This document shows positions 9,684 to 19,510 of a DNA stretch of 64,000 bases, piece by piece. Under the pieces are notes generated by a model that made no database searches, had not been told where the DNA came from, and saw only the letters and a program-made list of their open reading frames with translations. The position numbers and the translations under genes were made by a program. The stretch spans positions 248,001-312,000 of the forward strand of contig NZ_LXWK01000015.1 of NCBI RefSeq assembly GCF_001669775.1, given 5' to 3'. Source of the stretch: Rheinheimera sp. SA_1 (lineage in GTDB: Bacteria; Pseudomonadota; Gammaproteobacteria; Enterobacterales; Alteromonadaceae). Numbering within the stretch: the stretch's first letter is position 1; each line of letters starts with the position of its first letter.

Positions 9684-9725
9684 GTTTTTTGATTATAGTT
9701 TTTTGATTATAGTTGTTTGATTTAT
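9684..9725 (+). repeat. Three tandem 14-bp units between the DUF2062 paralogues
   Basis: GTTTTTTGATTATA occurs twice exactly (9684-9697, 9698-9711), followed by a third, degenerate copy (GTTGTTTGATTTAT, 9712-9725). The array sits between the stop of the first DUF2062 gene and the start of the second. It may be a slippage product or supply A/T-rich promoter sequence for the second gene; neither is shown by the sequence alone. Confidence 0.8.
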
Positions 9726-9741
9726 ATGAGTAATATTCCCT

Positions 9742-10263
9742 ATGTTCAGCGCCTGGTTACAGCGATTTAAACCCGACACTGAAAAGCTTCGTGCACACAA
9801 ATCTTTACAGATGCTGGGGCCAGCGCTACATGATGCCAATTTATGGCACTTCAACCGCCGCTCTGCCCGCAATGCCGTCGCTGTTGGTTTGTTCTGCGCC
9901 TTCCTGCCGATCCCGTTTCAAATGGTGGTCGCAGCCTTCCTTGCTATCAGCTTTCATGCCTATTTACCGTTATCTATTGCACTAGTCTGGATCACCAATC
10001 CGCTGACCATGCCGGTGATCTTTTATCTGTGTTATGTGTTTGGGAATTTTCTACTGGGATTGCCAGAGCAGCACTTTGCCTTTGAAGTGAGCTGGAGTTG
10101 GCTGGCGCAAAGTGCACAGACCGTCGGTGTGCCATTTTTAACCGGTTGTCTGGTGGCCGGTGTGTTAACGGCCAGTCTGGCAGCTTTTGTGATGCACCAC
10201 GGCTGGCGTTATCACGTCGCCAAACGCTGGCAGCGCCGTCGGCTAAGCCGAGGACAACGATAA
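9742..10263 (+). CDS. DUF2062 membrane protein (copy 2)
   Basis: This 173-residue paralogue of the preceding gene keeps the same order of landmarks: ALHDANLWHFNRRSARNAV, the proline-containing first membrane segment FLPIPFQMVVAAF, WITNPLTMPVIFYLCY, and a basic C-terminal tail KRWQRRRLSRGQR. Alignment by eye is end to end, so this is a tandem duplication. It is convergent with lolE, whose stop lies 20 bases away. The function is unknown. Confidence 0.85.
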   Translation: MFSAWLQRFKPDTEKLRAHKSLQMLGPALHDANLWHFNRRSARNAVAVGLFCAFLPIPFQMVVAAFLAISFHAYLPLSIALVWITNPLTMPVIFYLCYVFGNFLLGLPEQHFAFEVSWSWLAQSAQTVGVPFLTGCLVAGVLTASLAAFVMHHGWRYHVAKRWQRRRLSRGQR

Positions 10264-10282
10264 TCCTGTGTTAGCTGCGCAA

Positions 10283-11521
10283 TTAACGTTGCCCCAGCAC
10301 CAATGCCGGTTGCACTTTGGCGGCTTTAAACGCCGGGTATAAAGTCGCTAGCAGACTCAGTGTTAACGCCACACCCACGGTCAGCAGCACATCTGAAAAG
10401 TGGATTTCCGAAGGTAAATAATCGATAAAATAGATGGTTGGATCCAGCAGTTGCACGCCAAACACCTGATGCGCAAACTGATACAACCGCTCGATTTGCC
10501 AGGCCAGCAATACCCCAACCACAGCACCGACCAAGGTTCCCTTAATCCCATTAAGCCAACCCAGCCACATAAAAGCCTGGATCACCACCGAAGGTTTAGT
10601 ACCCATGGTTAATAAGATGGCGATATCACCTTCTTTTTCCCGCACCGCCATCACCAGCGTCGCCACAATATTAAAACAAGCCACCGCAATTACCAGCGCC
10701 AGCACCAGATACATGATGCTGCGAACCATTTGAATATCCTGGTATAAATGGCCCTGGGTACGAAACCAATCCAACACATACACCACATCTTTGGTTTTAG
10801 TGCCCAGTTCACGAGCGATATCACCAGCGGCAAAAATATCGGCAATTTTAAACGCCAACCCTTCCACATGCCCTGGTGCAATGGTCAGCCATTCGCCCAG
10901 CGCCGTCATATCGACCCAGACTTGTTGATAATCAAGCTGTCCGCCAATGCCGACAATAGCGACCACTTCTAAACTGACATTTTTCTGGCTCGCCAACTCG
11001 CCTTGCTCTGACCACATCGGCAGCAGCAACTGCACTGAATCACCGACCTTGGCCTTTAAATCGTCAGCAATCCCCTGCCCGAGCACAATTTGGTGGCCGG
11101 AGAGCGCGGATAAATCACCAACACGGACAAAATTCTGCAGCTGGCTGATTTGATTCTCATAAGCCAGCTCAATCCCCCGCACTGAGGCCGCTTTTACTGA
11201 GCTACCCAGTCGCAACATGCCTTCTGATTGAATAAAAGGCGCCCCAGCCACCACGCCGGGTTGCTGACTTAACTTTTGTAATTTCGGCTGCCAGTTGGCA
11301 ATCGGCGCGTCATACGCCTGCAATTCCACATGCGGGATCACCGACAGCAATTTGTTTTTCAGCGCCGCCTCAAAGCCATTCATCACTGACAGCGCCAGCA
11401 ATAAAATCGCCACACCAAGGCCAATACCCCAGGTCGATGATGCCGAAATAAAGCGAATAAAAGCGCTGCTATTTTGGGTGTGGCGATAACGCCGCGCCAG
11501 TTGCCAGGATAAACTAGCCAT
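10283..11521 (-). CDS. lolE: Lipoprotein-releasing ABC permease LolE
   Basis: This is one of the two permease subunits of LolCDE, which extracts outer-membrane lipoproteins from the inner membrane. At 412 residues it has the MacB/FtsX-like layout: a TM helix after [17 protein letters not shown], a large periplasmic domain, and three C-terminal helices with the coupling segment [19 protein letters not shown]. The conserved [16 protein letters not shown] near the N-terminus is shared with LolC. It is called LolE because it is the distal permease after lolC-lolD; the start overlaps the lolD end by eight bases. Confidence 0.9.
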   Translation of the reverse strand: MASLSWQLARRYRHTQNSSAFIRFISASSTWGIGLGVAILLLALSVMNGFEAALKNKLLSVIPHVELQAYDAPIANWQPKLQKLSQQPGVVAGAPFIQSEGMLRLGSSVKAASVRGIELAYENQISQLQNFVRVGDLSALSGHQIVLGQGIADDLKAKVGDSVQLLLPMWSEQGELASQKNVSLEVVAIVGIGGQLDYQQVWVDMTALGEWLTIAPGHVEGLAFKIADIFAAGDIARELGTKTKDVVYVLDWFRTQGHLYQDIQMVRSIMYLVLALVIAVACFNIVATLVMAVREKEGDIAILLTMGTKPSVVIQAFMWLGWLNGIKGTLVGAVVGVLLAWQIERLYQFAHQVFGVQLLDPTIYFIDYLPSEIHFSDVLLTVGVALTLSLLATLYPAFKAAKVQPALVLGQR

Positions 11522-12188
11522 GCAGGTCCCCTAACCGTCCATCCTGCATCCACAATTGTCGGTCAAGGCGCTTGGCCAGCATCCGATCATGCGTCACTAC
11601 AATAAAACTGGTACCAAGTTCCTGATTTAACTCACGCATCAGCTGATAAATGCTTTCCGCAGTTTGATGATCGAGATTACCTGTTGGCTCATCCGCCAGC
11701 ACCAATCCTGGCCGACCAACCATCGCCCGCGCTATCGCGACACGCTGGCGTTCACCACCACTGAGCTCACTTGGCCGGTGCGCAATACGATGGCCAAGGC
11801 CAACTCGTTGTAAAATATCAGTCGCTTGCTGATTAGCCTGCGCTTTAGTGGTTCCGCGAATAAGCAGCGGCATCGCTACGTTTTCCAAAGCGGTAAAATC
11901 CATCAGCAAATGGTGGAACTGGTAGATAAAACCCAGCTGCTGATTGCGTAGCGCCGCTTTTTCGACACCACTCAACAACGCCACATTTTGTCCGGCAAGC
12001 CAAAGTTCACCACTATCCTGCTGATCCAAAGTGCCCAGAATATGCAATAAGGTACTTTTACCAGAGCCAGAGCTGCCGACAATCGCCAACATCTGATGGC
12101 TTGGCACGTCCAGATTAACGCTGTGCAATACCGGCGTCACATGACTACCATCGCGGTAACTTTTACAAATATTGATTGCTCGCAACAT
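11514..12188 (-). CDS. lolD: Lipoprotein-releasing ATPase LolD
   Basis: LolD is the cytoplasmic ATPase of the LolCDE complex. In 224 residues it shows Walker [16 protein letters not shown], the signature [15 protein letters not shown], Walker [13 protein letters not shown] and the switch histidine in VVTHD. The segment [20 protein letters not shown] contains the Q-loop and the Lol-type FHHLL motif. It lies between the two permease genes, with 16 bases from lolC and an eight-base overlap with lolE. Confidence 0.96.
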   Translation of the reverse strand: MLRAINICKSYRDGSHVTPVLHSVNLDVPSHQMLAIVGSSGSGKSTLLHILGTLDQQDSGELWLAGQNVALLSGVEKAALRNQQLGFIYQFHHLLMDFTALENVAMPLLIRGTTKAQANQQATDILQRVGLGHRIAHRPSELSGGERQRVAIARAMVGRPGLVLADEPTGNLDHQTAESIYQLMRELNQELGTSFIVVTHDRMLAKRLDRQLWMQDGRLGDLHG

Positions 12189-12204
12189 TCAGTTGTTCTT
12201 CCAG

Positions 12205-13416
12205 TTATTCGTCACGTAAAATTTCAGCCGGCTCAATCTGCACTGCCCGCCAGGCCGGATACACCACGGCCGCAGCCGTTAATGCCAAAGCCGCCAGTAC
12301 AATCGACAACACCTGCAAGGGTTGCACTTCGACCGGTAATTCGATGCCCGGCAGCAGTTGTAAACCTAAAAGCGCTAATATGGCATTGAGCTGATAACAC
12401 AAAATCAAGCCGACGATACCGCCGCTGACCGCACCAACTACACCATGGCTCATGCCTTGCACCGCAAACACCAGAAATAGTTGCCGGTTGGTCATGCCCT
12501 GAGTTTTTAAAATCGCCACTTCACGTTGTTTTTCGGTGACCATCATCACCAGCGCTGAAACGATATTAAAAGCTGCCACCGCGACAATCAGCATTAACAT
12601 CAACCACATCATGGCTTTTTCCATCGCCACCGCAGAAAACAATTTGCCATGAGTCTGCCGCCAATCGACGACTTTGGTCACACCGGCTACGCTTTCCAGC
12701 AATGGTGTCAACCGCGGAGAATCAAAGGGTTCGGCTAAGCTGACCCGCCAGCTTTGCTGCGGCGCCGGACTTAACCGTTGTAAATCTTTGAGGCGCAGTA
12801 CAGCCACCACTTTGTCAACTTCGGAGCCACTTTGAAAAATCCCGGCGACCGTGAAGACCCGCTGGCGTGGCATCCAGCCCATCGGCGTGTAACTGCCGCC
12901 GGAGGGCAACAATAACCGCACTTTCTGGCCAACATCCACCCGCAATTTATCCGCCAGCGCCGAACCTAACATCACCTGATAACTGGCGGCGCCAAATTCC
13001 TGCCAATCGCCGATTTGCAATGAAGACTGTAAAAACTGCGGTAGCTGGTTGACGTCAACACCTTGCAATAAGGTGCCGGATAGTTGTTTGCTGGATTGGA
13101 TCAGGGCTTCGGTTTGTAAAAACGGGCTGACCTGCAATATGGTTGGATCTTGCTGTAGTAGCACTGCAGGCCAGTCTTGGCTGGTGGCGCCTGCAGCAAC
13201 ATTCTCGGTCGACACCACCAAATGGGGTAACACCCCGAGAATACGGCGTTTCAGATCGGCTTCAAAGCCGTTCATCACCGAACTGACCAAGGTTAACGCC
13301 ATCACGCCAAGAAAGATCCCGGTGACGGAAAACAGCGTAATAAAGGATAAAAAGGCATGACCTTTACGACTTTGGCTATAACGTAAGCCGATGTACAGCG
13401 GAATGGGTAGTTGCAT
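12205..13416 (-). CDS. lolC: Lipoprotein-releasing ABC permease LolC
   Basis: This 403-residue permease subunit of LolCDE opens the operon. PLYIGLRYSQSRKGHAFLSF and SVTGIFLGVMALTLVSSVMNG form the N-terminal helix region; a periplasmic domain follows, then three C-terminal helices with the cytoplasmic coupling segment EKQREVAILKTQGMTNRQLF. It is homologous to the downstream lolE. The start lies 93 bases from the divergent PilZ-like gene, and a shared promoter region must be in that gap. Confidence 0.92.
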   Translation of the reverse strand: MQLPIPLYIGLRYSQSRKGHAFLSFITLFSVTGIFLGVMALTLVSSVMNGFEADLKRRILGVLPHLVVSTENVAAGATSQDWPAVLLQQDPTILQVSPFLQTEALIQSSKQLSGTLLQGVDVNQLPQFLQSSLQIGDWQEFGAASYQVMLGSALADKLRVDVGQKVRLLLPSGGSYTPMGWMPRQRVFTVAGIFQSGSEVDKVVAVLRLKDLQRLSPAPQQSWRVSLAEPFDSPRLTPLLESVAGVTKVVDWRQTHGKLFSAVAMEKAMMWLMLMLIVAVAAFNIVSALVMMVTEKQREVAILKTQGMTNRQLFLVFAVQGMSHGVVGAVSGGIVGLILCYQLNAILALLGLQLLPGIELPVEVQPLQVLSIVLAALALTAAAVVYPAWRAVQIEPAEILRDE

Positions 13417-13509
13417 CCTTTTCTCAGGACTTCAGTGAATGATAATGATAAAGTATTGTGATCATAAAGATAAACCGTGGCGCTTACAAGCCGCGAGCCG
13501 AGGATAAAC

Positions 13510-14157
13510 ATGGATCAGAGCCAATTGGATCAACTGCGTGAGCAGTATCATGACTATTTTGCCATCGAGCAGGCCGTACTGGCGAATATCAAACCCTTGT
13601 CGACGCCTTTACCCACTGAAGATTTTTTTCTGACCATGATCCCGGAGCCATTCCGGATGGCGAGTGAACAAGCAACTTTAGATCGCTCGGCGTTAAAAGC
13701 CTTGTCGCAGCTGGGCGAAATGGCAGAAGATCTGGCGGTTTATCTGCGCTCGCAAGCAAAAAAACTCGATATGTTGATGCGTTATTTACTGATCCAACAA
13801 GACGATCCAACGTATCGTCGCAACACTCAAAGTTTTGGCGGCTCGGCGCTGAATTTTTTAAGTGACCAACCGCTAGCTGCCGGCCAGACACTGGAAGTAA
13901 AATTGTTTTTAAACGGCACTGATGGCGCGGTGTACTTTTTAACCACAGTGTTGGACTCCGTGTTGCAAGAGCAAGAACAAGCAACAACCGATGCCAACGA
14001 GCCGCAACAACAGCCAGCAACCCAATATTTAATCCAAAGCGTGGTCAGCCGCATTCGCGACGAAGACCGCGAAGTACTGGTGCGAGCCAGTTTGCATGAG
14101 CAATCCAGACAATTAAAAACCAAAGCCAGATTACGTCAGTCGCAAGGAAATGTATAA
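13510..14157 (+). CDS. PilZ-domain-like protein next to mfd
   Basis: This is a soluble 215-residue protein. The ATG at 13510 is preferred over the open GTG at 13477 because AGGA lies eight bases upstream. The C-terminal half (TYRRNTQSFGGSALNFLSD, then EVKLFLNG) looks like a PilZ beta barrel, the cyclic di-GMP-binding fold, but the R-x-x-x-R and (D/N)-x-S-x-x-G motifs are degenerate, so ligand binding is uncertain. Genes of this type lie between lolCDE and mfd in related marine gammaproteobacteria as I recall, which is what supports the call. Confidence 0.55.
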   Translation: MDQSQLDQLREQYHDYFAIEQAVLANIKPLSTPLPTEDFFLTMIPEPFRMASEQATLDRSALKALSQLGEMAEDLAVYLRSQAKKLDMLMRYLLIQQDDPTYRRNTQSFGGSALNFLSDQPLAAGQTLEVKLFLNGTDGAVYFLTTVLDSVLQEQEQATTDANEPQQQPATQYLIQSVVSRIRDEDREVLVRASLHEQSRQLKTKARLRQSQGNV

Positions 14158-14210
14158 GTGTCATTGGTCAAGTTACCCAGCGTGAACCTGCAGTTAGCGC
14201 GAGGCCTGTT

Positions 14211-17200
14211 ATGAGTACCCAAACCCGCAAAGCAAACAGCGCCGCCAATTTATTGGCCAGCCTGCCGCAACTCTCCAACACCCGCGATTTATTAAGCTGG
14301 GGCAATCTACAAGGTGCTGCCCTGCCGCTGGTACTAAGTGAGCTGTTACGCGAGCAACAGGCGTTGTATTTACTGGTGGTACCTGACACCCCAACGGCAC
14401 TGAGGATTGAACAGGAATTATCGGTCTTTCTGGGTGACGCCAGCCTTATTCATAGCTTCCCGGACTGGGAAACTTTGCCGTACGACATTTTTTCGCCGCA
14501 TCAGGATATTATTTCACAGCGCCTGCGCACGCTGTATCAGCTGCCGCATTTAACCCAGGGCCTGGTCATCGTGCCGGTTAGCACCCTAATGCTTCGGCTT
14601 TGTGAGCACAACCATCTACAAACGCAAAGTCTGGTGCTTAAAAAGGGCCAGCGACTGGATTTAACCTCGTTAAAACGCCAACTGACCCAAGTCGGTTATC
14701 GCGCTGTGGATCAGGTGATGGAGCACGGCGAGTTTTCGGTGCGTGGCTCCTTGCTGGATTTGTATCCGATGGGCAGCTCGTTACCCTATCGCATCGACTT
14801 TTTTGATGACGAAATTGACGGCCTGCGTACCTTTGATCCGGACAATCAGCGCACAGTCGCTCAAGTCACCAGCATCGAACTGTTACCGGCACACGAATTT
14901 CCGCTGGATAAAGCTGCTATTGAGCGCTTTCGTAGCCGCTATCGCGAATTATTTCCGGCGCGTAATGAAAAAGAATCGTTGTATCAGCAAGTGAGTCAGG
15001 GAGTTCTGCCCGCTGGTATTGAATATTATTTGCCGTTATTTGCCGAAAAAACTGAGTCGTTATTAAGCTTTTTTCAGCATCAAACGGTGGTGCTGGCACT
15101 AGGTGATATTGAAGCTGCAGCCCATCGTTTCTGGCAGGACGTTGATAAACGGTATCAGGATCGGGCCATCGATTTATTAAGGCCGATTTTAAAACCACAG
15201 CAGCTGTATTTCAGCGTCGATGAACTGTTTGCTGAACTCAAACCAAGACCACGAATTCGCTTATCCCGCGCAGTGTTACCGGAAAAAACCGGTCAGGCTA
15301 ATTTGCCTTGTCAGCTGCTGCCAGATTTAACGGTCAATCATCAACAAACCGAGCCACTCGCCAGCTTACAAGCTTTTGTATTGGCGCAAAAACAACAGCG
15401 TGGCCGGGTGTTGTTTTTGGTGGAATCGCAGGGTCGGCGTGAAAGTTTGCTGCAACTGGTGCAAAAAGCCGGTATTCGCTTACCGCAAATTGACAGCTGG
15501 CTGGATTTTGCCACCTCCGATCACGATATCGCCATCGGCATTGGCGCGCTGGAACAAGGCGTCTGGCTGAAAGATTGCGGCAATATTGCGCTCATTAGTG
15601 AAAACGAATTATTCGGTCTGAAAATCAGCCAGCGCCGTCGTCGCAAGCACAGCCAGCAAGTGTCCAGCGACACCATAATCCGCAATCTGGCCGAATTATC
15701 TGAAGGCCAACCAGTGGTGCATTTACAGCACGGTATTGGTCGTTATCAGGGCTTGCAGGTACTGGATGCCGCTGGCATCACCGCCGAATTTGTGACTATT
15801 GAATACGCCGGTGGCAGCAAACTTTATGTGCCGGTGTCGAATTTACATCTGCTGAGTCGTTACTCCGGCGCCGATCAAGACCATGCACCACTACATAAAC
15901 TCGGCAACGACAGCTGGGAAAAAGCCCGGCGTAAAGCCGCCGAGAAAGTCCGTGATGTTGCTGCTGAACTACTGGATGTTTACGCCATGCGCGCGGCGCA
16001 AAAAGGTTATGGCTTTAAAGTCGATCAGGACAATTACTTAAAGTTCGCTGATGGTTTTCCGTTTGAAGAAACTGCCGATCAACAAGATGCCATCACCGCA
16101 GTGCTGAACGATATGCAAACGCCACAAGCGATGGATCGGCTGGTTTGTGGTGATGTGGGTTTTGGTAAAACCGAAGTGGCGATGCGGGCGGCTTTTGTCG
16201 CGGTTGATGATGGGCATCAGGTGGCCATTCTGGTGCCGACGACCTTACTGGCGCAGCAACATTTTGAAAACTTCCGTGACCGCTTCGCCAATTGGGCGGT
16301 CAGAGTGGAAGTGTTGTCGCGGTTTATCAGTCCTAAAGAGCAGAAAGTCATTCTGGCCGATGTCGAAGCCGGTAAAGTCGATATTCTGATCGGCACCCAT
16401 AAATTGCTGCAGGACGATATTAAATTCCACGAGCTGGGCTTGTTAATCGTCGACGAAGAGCACCGCTTTGGCGTACGGCAAAAAGAGAAAATCAAAGCGC
16501 TCAGAGCCAATATCGATATTCTGACCCTGACCGCCACCCCTATTCCACGCACCTTAAATATGTCGTTATCCGGCATGCGCGATTTATCGATTATCGCGAC
16601 GCCACCGGCCAAACGCCTAGCGGTAAAAACCTTTGTCCGCGAATATGAAACTGGCCTCATTCGCGAAGCGGTGCTGCGGGAAATAATGCGTGGTGGTCAG
16701 GTCTATTATCTGCACAATGATGTGGCCAGTATTGAAAAAACCGCCGCTGATCTCGCCGAATTATTGCCCGAAGCGATGATTGGCATCGCCCACGGCCAGA
16801 TGCCGGAGCGTGAACTGGAACGGGTGATGGCTGACTTCTACCATCAACGTTTTAACGTGTTGCTGTGCTCAACCATTATCGAAACCGGCATCGACGTGCC
16901 GACCGCCAATACCATTATCATTCAGCGGGCAGATAATTTCGGTCTGGCACAGTTGCACCAATTACGGGGCCGGGTTGGCCGGTCACACCATCAGGCTTAT
17001 GCCTATTTACTGACGCCACCACCCAAACGGCTCACCAGCGATGCGCAAAAACGCTTAGAAGCGATTTCAGCGCTGGAAGATTTAGGCGCTGGTTTTGCCC
17101 TCGCCAGTCACGACTTAGAAATCCGGGGCGCCGGCGAATTGCTGGGTGATGACCAAAGTGGTCAGATTGAATCGGTTGGCTTTACGCTGTACATGGAAAT

Positions 17201-17726
17201 GTTGGAAGAAGCAGTCAAAGCGTTAAAAGACGGCCGTGAGCCAAGTCTCGATGCCATGCTCAGTCAGCAAACAGAATTGGATTTAAAAATTCCGGCGCTA
17301 CTTCCGGACAGCTATATTCCAGATGTCAGCCTGCGGTTATCGTTCTATAAACGCCTCGCCAGCAGTCAAGACAGTCACGATTTAGATGAAATTCAGGTTG
17401 AACTGATTGACCGCTTTGGCTTATTGCCGGATGCAGCCAAAAATCTTGTCGCTATTACTGGCTTTAAACATCAGGCGCAGCACTTGGGGATCCGCCGGTT
17501 GGAAGTCAGCAGCAAAGGCGGCAGCATCGAATTCGCCGAGCGCACCTTAGTGCAACCTGGTTATATAATTAAACTCATTCAGACCCAATCGCGGATTTAC
17601 AAATTAGAAGGTGGCAATAAACTGAAGTTTACTATTGCTACCAACACCACCGCCGAACGGCTGGAACTGGTCAAAGCCATGTTGGCAGATATGTTGGCCA
17701 ATGGTGCGCAGAGCCCGACACGATGA
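14211..17726 (+). CDS. mfd: Transcription-repair coupling factor Mfd
   Basis: Mfd removes RNA polymerase stalled at DNA lesions and recruits UvrA. All domains are visible in 1171 residues: an N-terminal UvrB-like region, the polymerase-interacting CarD-like domain around VVHLQHGIGRYQGLQVL (about 500-560), and RecG-like motor domains with Walker A GDVGFGKTE (about 646-654) and the DEEH box (about 747-750). The TRG segment and a C-terminal domain with AQKRLEAISALEDLGAGFAL follow. The length is close to the E. coli protein (1148). The stop overlaps the csiV start by ATGA. Confidence 0.97.
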   Translation: MSTQTRKANSAANLLASLPQLSNTRDLLSWGNLQGAALPLVLSELLREQQALYLLVVPDTPTALRIEQELSVFLGDASLIHSFPDWETLPYDIFSPHQDIISQRLRTLYQLPHLTQGLVIVPVSTLMLRLCEHNHLQTQSLVLKKGQRLDLTSLKRQLTQVGYRAVDQVMEHGEFSVRGSLLDLYPMGSSLPYRIDFFDDEIDGLRTFDPDNQRTVAQVTSIELLPAHEFPLDKAAIERFRSRYRELFPARNEKESLYQQVSQGVLPAGIEYYLPLFAEKTESLLSFFQHQTVVLALGDIEAAAHRFWQDVDKRYQDRAIDLLRPILKPQQLYFSVDELFAELKPRPRIRLSRAVLPEKTGQANLPCQLLPDLTVNHQQTEPLASLQAFVLAQKQQRGRVLFLVESQGRRESLLQLVQKAGIRLPQIDSWLDFATSDHDIAIGIGALEQGVWLKDCGNIALISENELFGLKISQRRRRKHSQQVSSDTIIRNLAELSEGQPVVHLQHGIGRYQGLQVLDAAGITAEFVTIEYAGGSKLYVPVSNLHLLSRYSGADQDHAPLHKLGNDSWEKARRKAAEKVRDVAAELLDVYAMRAAQKGYGFKVDQDNYLKFADGFPFEETADQQDAITAVLNDMQTPQAMDRLVCGDVGFGKTEVAMRAAFVAVDDGHQVAILVPTTLLAQQHFENFRDRFANWAVRVEVLSRFISPKEQKVILADVEAGKVDILIGTHKLLQDDIKFHELGLLIVDEEHRFGVRQKEKIKALRANIDILTLTATPIPRTLNMSLSGMRDLSIIATPPAKRLAVKTFVREYETGLIREAVLREIMRGGQVYYLHNDVASIEKTAADLAELLPEAMIGIAHGQMPERELERVMADFYHQRFNVLLCSTIIETGIDVPTANTIIIQRADNFGLAQLHQLRGRVGRSHHQAYAYLLTPPPKRLTSDAQKRLEAISALEDLGAGFALASHDLEIRGAGELLGDDQSGQIESVGFTLYMEMLEEAVKALKDGREPSLDAMLSQQTELDLKIPALLPDSYIPDVSLRLSFYKRLASSQDSHDLDEIQVELIDRFGLLPDAAKNLVAITGFKHQAQHLGIRRLEVSSKGGSIEFAERTLVQPGYIIKLIQTQSRIYKLEGGNKLKFTIATNTTAERLELVKAMLADMLANGAQSPTR

Positions 17727-18955
17727 GGAGAAACCCTATTAAAGTCCAAAAGTTAACACCAGTGACGCGACCTTTCAACGCAAGTACAGGCCAAAACCTG
17801 GTCGCAGCTCTGTTGCTGGCGCCTGCGCTACTACTGCCAAATGCCAAGGCGCAAAGTATCGAAACTTCATGGTTTGAAATTGAGATTTTGGCGTTTAGCC
17901 GGGACAATAGTCAGCGGTTATTGGAACAGTTTCCGCCGAAGGTCACCGAAGTAGTGACAACTGGCAGTGTCGATTTATTAAGTCCGTTATATCAACCGGA
18001 TTTAACCGCCATTTTGCTGGCTGCACCGGCTTGTCCAAAACCGGAAGTTTCTTTTAATTCAGATCCTGAGTTGTCGCTTGCCACAGCAGATGTCACAGCG
18101 CCGTTATTTGCCACCAATGAAGCCAGCTTAGCGGCTTATCAGTTCCAACAAGCGAAAATTAATTTACCGCTGTCTGACGGCTATCAGCCGTTACCAGAGT
18201 TATGCGCTCTTGATCATCATCAAATGATAAGCGCGGCATTAAATGCAACTTTGCATGTAAATCTCAATGTAACGCTGCCGGGCGCAGTGCAAATCCGGCA
18301 ACAACCTCCGGCGCAACTGCCGCTCACGCCTCAAGGTCAGGAGCTACATCAGCCACAGCCTTATCTGGCTCCAGAAAGTGCTTTACAACTCAAAGACTTA
18401 GCTTATCAGCTGAAACAGCGTGGTCATCATCAACTGCTGTTACACACCGCCTGGCGGCAACCGCTGGCAGGTAAACGTGCGGCACGGCCTTACCGCTGGT
18501 TTGCCGGCAGTAATTTTGGCCAACAGTTTGATTATTATGGTCGAACCAAAGCCAATGCTGTAGCGCCAGCTACAGACGGCAAAGGTCAGTTGTTGCAGCA
18601 AATCAGCGCTTTAGAACAAGCGCTGGCGCAAAATCCGGCGACGCCACTGGCAGAATTACAACCGGCATTTAACCAACAAAGCGACAGTCCGGTCTGGCAA
18701 TTAGACGGTCTGGTGAAAGTGTACAGCGAGCGGATGTTGTTCGCCGAAACTGACTTTAATTTGCGGCGGTTAAGCGCTGATGGCAGCAAACTCAGCACTT
18801 ATCACAGCAACGATCAAACCCGTTTACTGATTGGCGAAGTGCATTATCTGGATCATCCGCACCTCGGGCTGGTGCTGCAAATTCGGCGATTTGCACCGCC
18901 GCTGTTGCCGGTAGAGGAAAATACAACTGCTGGCGCTATCAGCGGACAACCCTAA
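17723..18955 (+). CDS. csiV: CsiV-like periplasmic protein
   Basis: This is a 410-residue secreted protein with a hydrophobic signal segment NLVAALLLAPALLLPNAKA about 25-45 residues from the start. In Vibrio cholerae CsiV is a periplasmic peptidoglycan-binding regulator of PBP1a encoded beside mfd. Landmarks here are WFEIEILAFSRD at the mature N-terminus and a C-terminal beta-rich part with YHSNDQTRLLIGEVHYLDHP. The start overlaps mfd by ATGA, so it is coupled to a DNA repair gene of unrelated function. The name rests on synteny and length more than on a detailed motif. Confidence 0.75.
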   Translation: MRRNPIKVQKLTPVTRPFNASTGQNLVAALLLAPALLLPNAKAQSIETSWFEIEILAFSRDNSQRLLEQFPPKVTEVVTTGSVDLLSPLYQPDLTAILLAAPACPKPEVSFNSDPELSLATADVTAPLFATNEASLAAYQFQQAKINLPLSDGYQPLPELCALDHHQMISAALNATLHVNLNVTLPGAVQIRQQPPAQLPLTPQGQELHQPQPYLAPESALQLKDLAYQLKQRGHHQLLLHTAWRQPLAGKRAARPYRWFAGSNFGQQFDYYGRTKANAVAPATDGKGQLLQQISALEQALAQNPATPLAELQPAFNQQSDSPVWQLDGLVKVYSERMLFAETDFNLRRLSADGSKLSTYHSNDQTRLLIGEVHYLDHPHLGLVLQIRRFAPPLLPVEENTTAGAISGQP

Positions 18956-19047
18956 ATCGGCGCAGAGTGAAGCCCAGATGTTGCGAGACCAGGCAATGAC
19001 GAACAACACTTAAAACAACAATTCATACAATAAATATAGGAATAACC

Positions 19048-19296
19048 ATGAAAAAGCTCACCGCTGTATTGATGTTAATCGCGCTGGCCGGCTGCAGCAA
19101 ATTATCTATGGACAACTACCAACTGCTGAAAACCGGTATGTCTTACGATGAAGTCACCGCCATCATCGGTAAACCAGACAGTTGCGAAGAAGCGCTTGGC
19201 ACCCGCTCTTGTATCTGGGGCGATGAGCAAAAGCAAATCAAAGCGGCTTTCCTCGCTGAAAAAGCGATGTTATTTAGCCATCAGGGTTTGCAATAA
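19048..19296 (+). CDS. Small lipoprotein, DUF3862/SmpA-like
   Basis: This 82-residue precursor has a lipobox (LIALAGC, Cys16), so it should be lipidated and, lacking Asp after the cysteine, sorted to the outer membrane by Lol. The body, YQLLKTGMSYDEVTAIIGKP followed by a Cys-containing WGD segment, is the short beta-alpha-alpha pattern of DUF3862/SmpA-like proteins. AGGA lies a few bases before the ATG (TAGGAATAACC). The function is unknown. It is followed immediately by a palindromic repeat element. Confidence 0.8.
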   Translation: MKKLTAVLMLIALAGCSKLSMDNYQLLKTGMSYDEVTAIIGKPDSCEEALGTRSCIWGDEQKQIKAAFLAEKAMLFSHQGLQ

Positions 19297-19297
19297 C

Positions 19298-19485
19298 TAT
19301 ACCCGTCATCCTTGCAGTTGCAGGGTTGTTGGCCGCCTTCATTCACTGAGGCGTCAGTCCGACTGGGACGCCAGCGCGGCCAGTCACATAGGACTACTAT
19401 GCTCCGGGTCGGACTGGCATTCCAGGTTCGTTCAGTTGCCGCGGTTCCACCGTGGCCATTTGCAACGTCAATGATTTAGGGTATA
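19298..19485. repeat. ERIC-like intergenic palindromic element, copy A
   Basis: The element begins TATACCCGTCATCC and ends TTTAGGGTATA, a 7-bp terminal inverted repeat, over 188 bp. The centre reads CCAGTCACATAG, then GACTA, then CTATGCTCC (19380-19405): a CATAG/CTATG stem flanked by AGTCA and GCTCC. Three relatives are at 48323, 51577 and 54011. It fills nearly the whole gap between the lipoprotein gene and radD. This copy is the most diverged at its inner terminal repeats. Confidence 0.75.
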
Positions 19486-19510
19486 GATTGGATCTGATAA
19501 AACGACAGAA

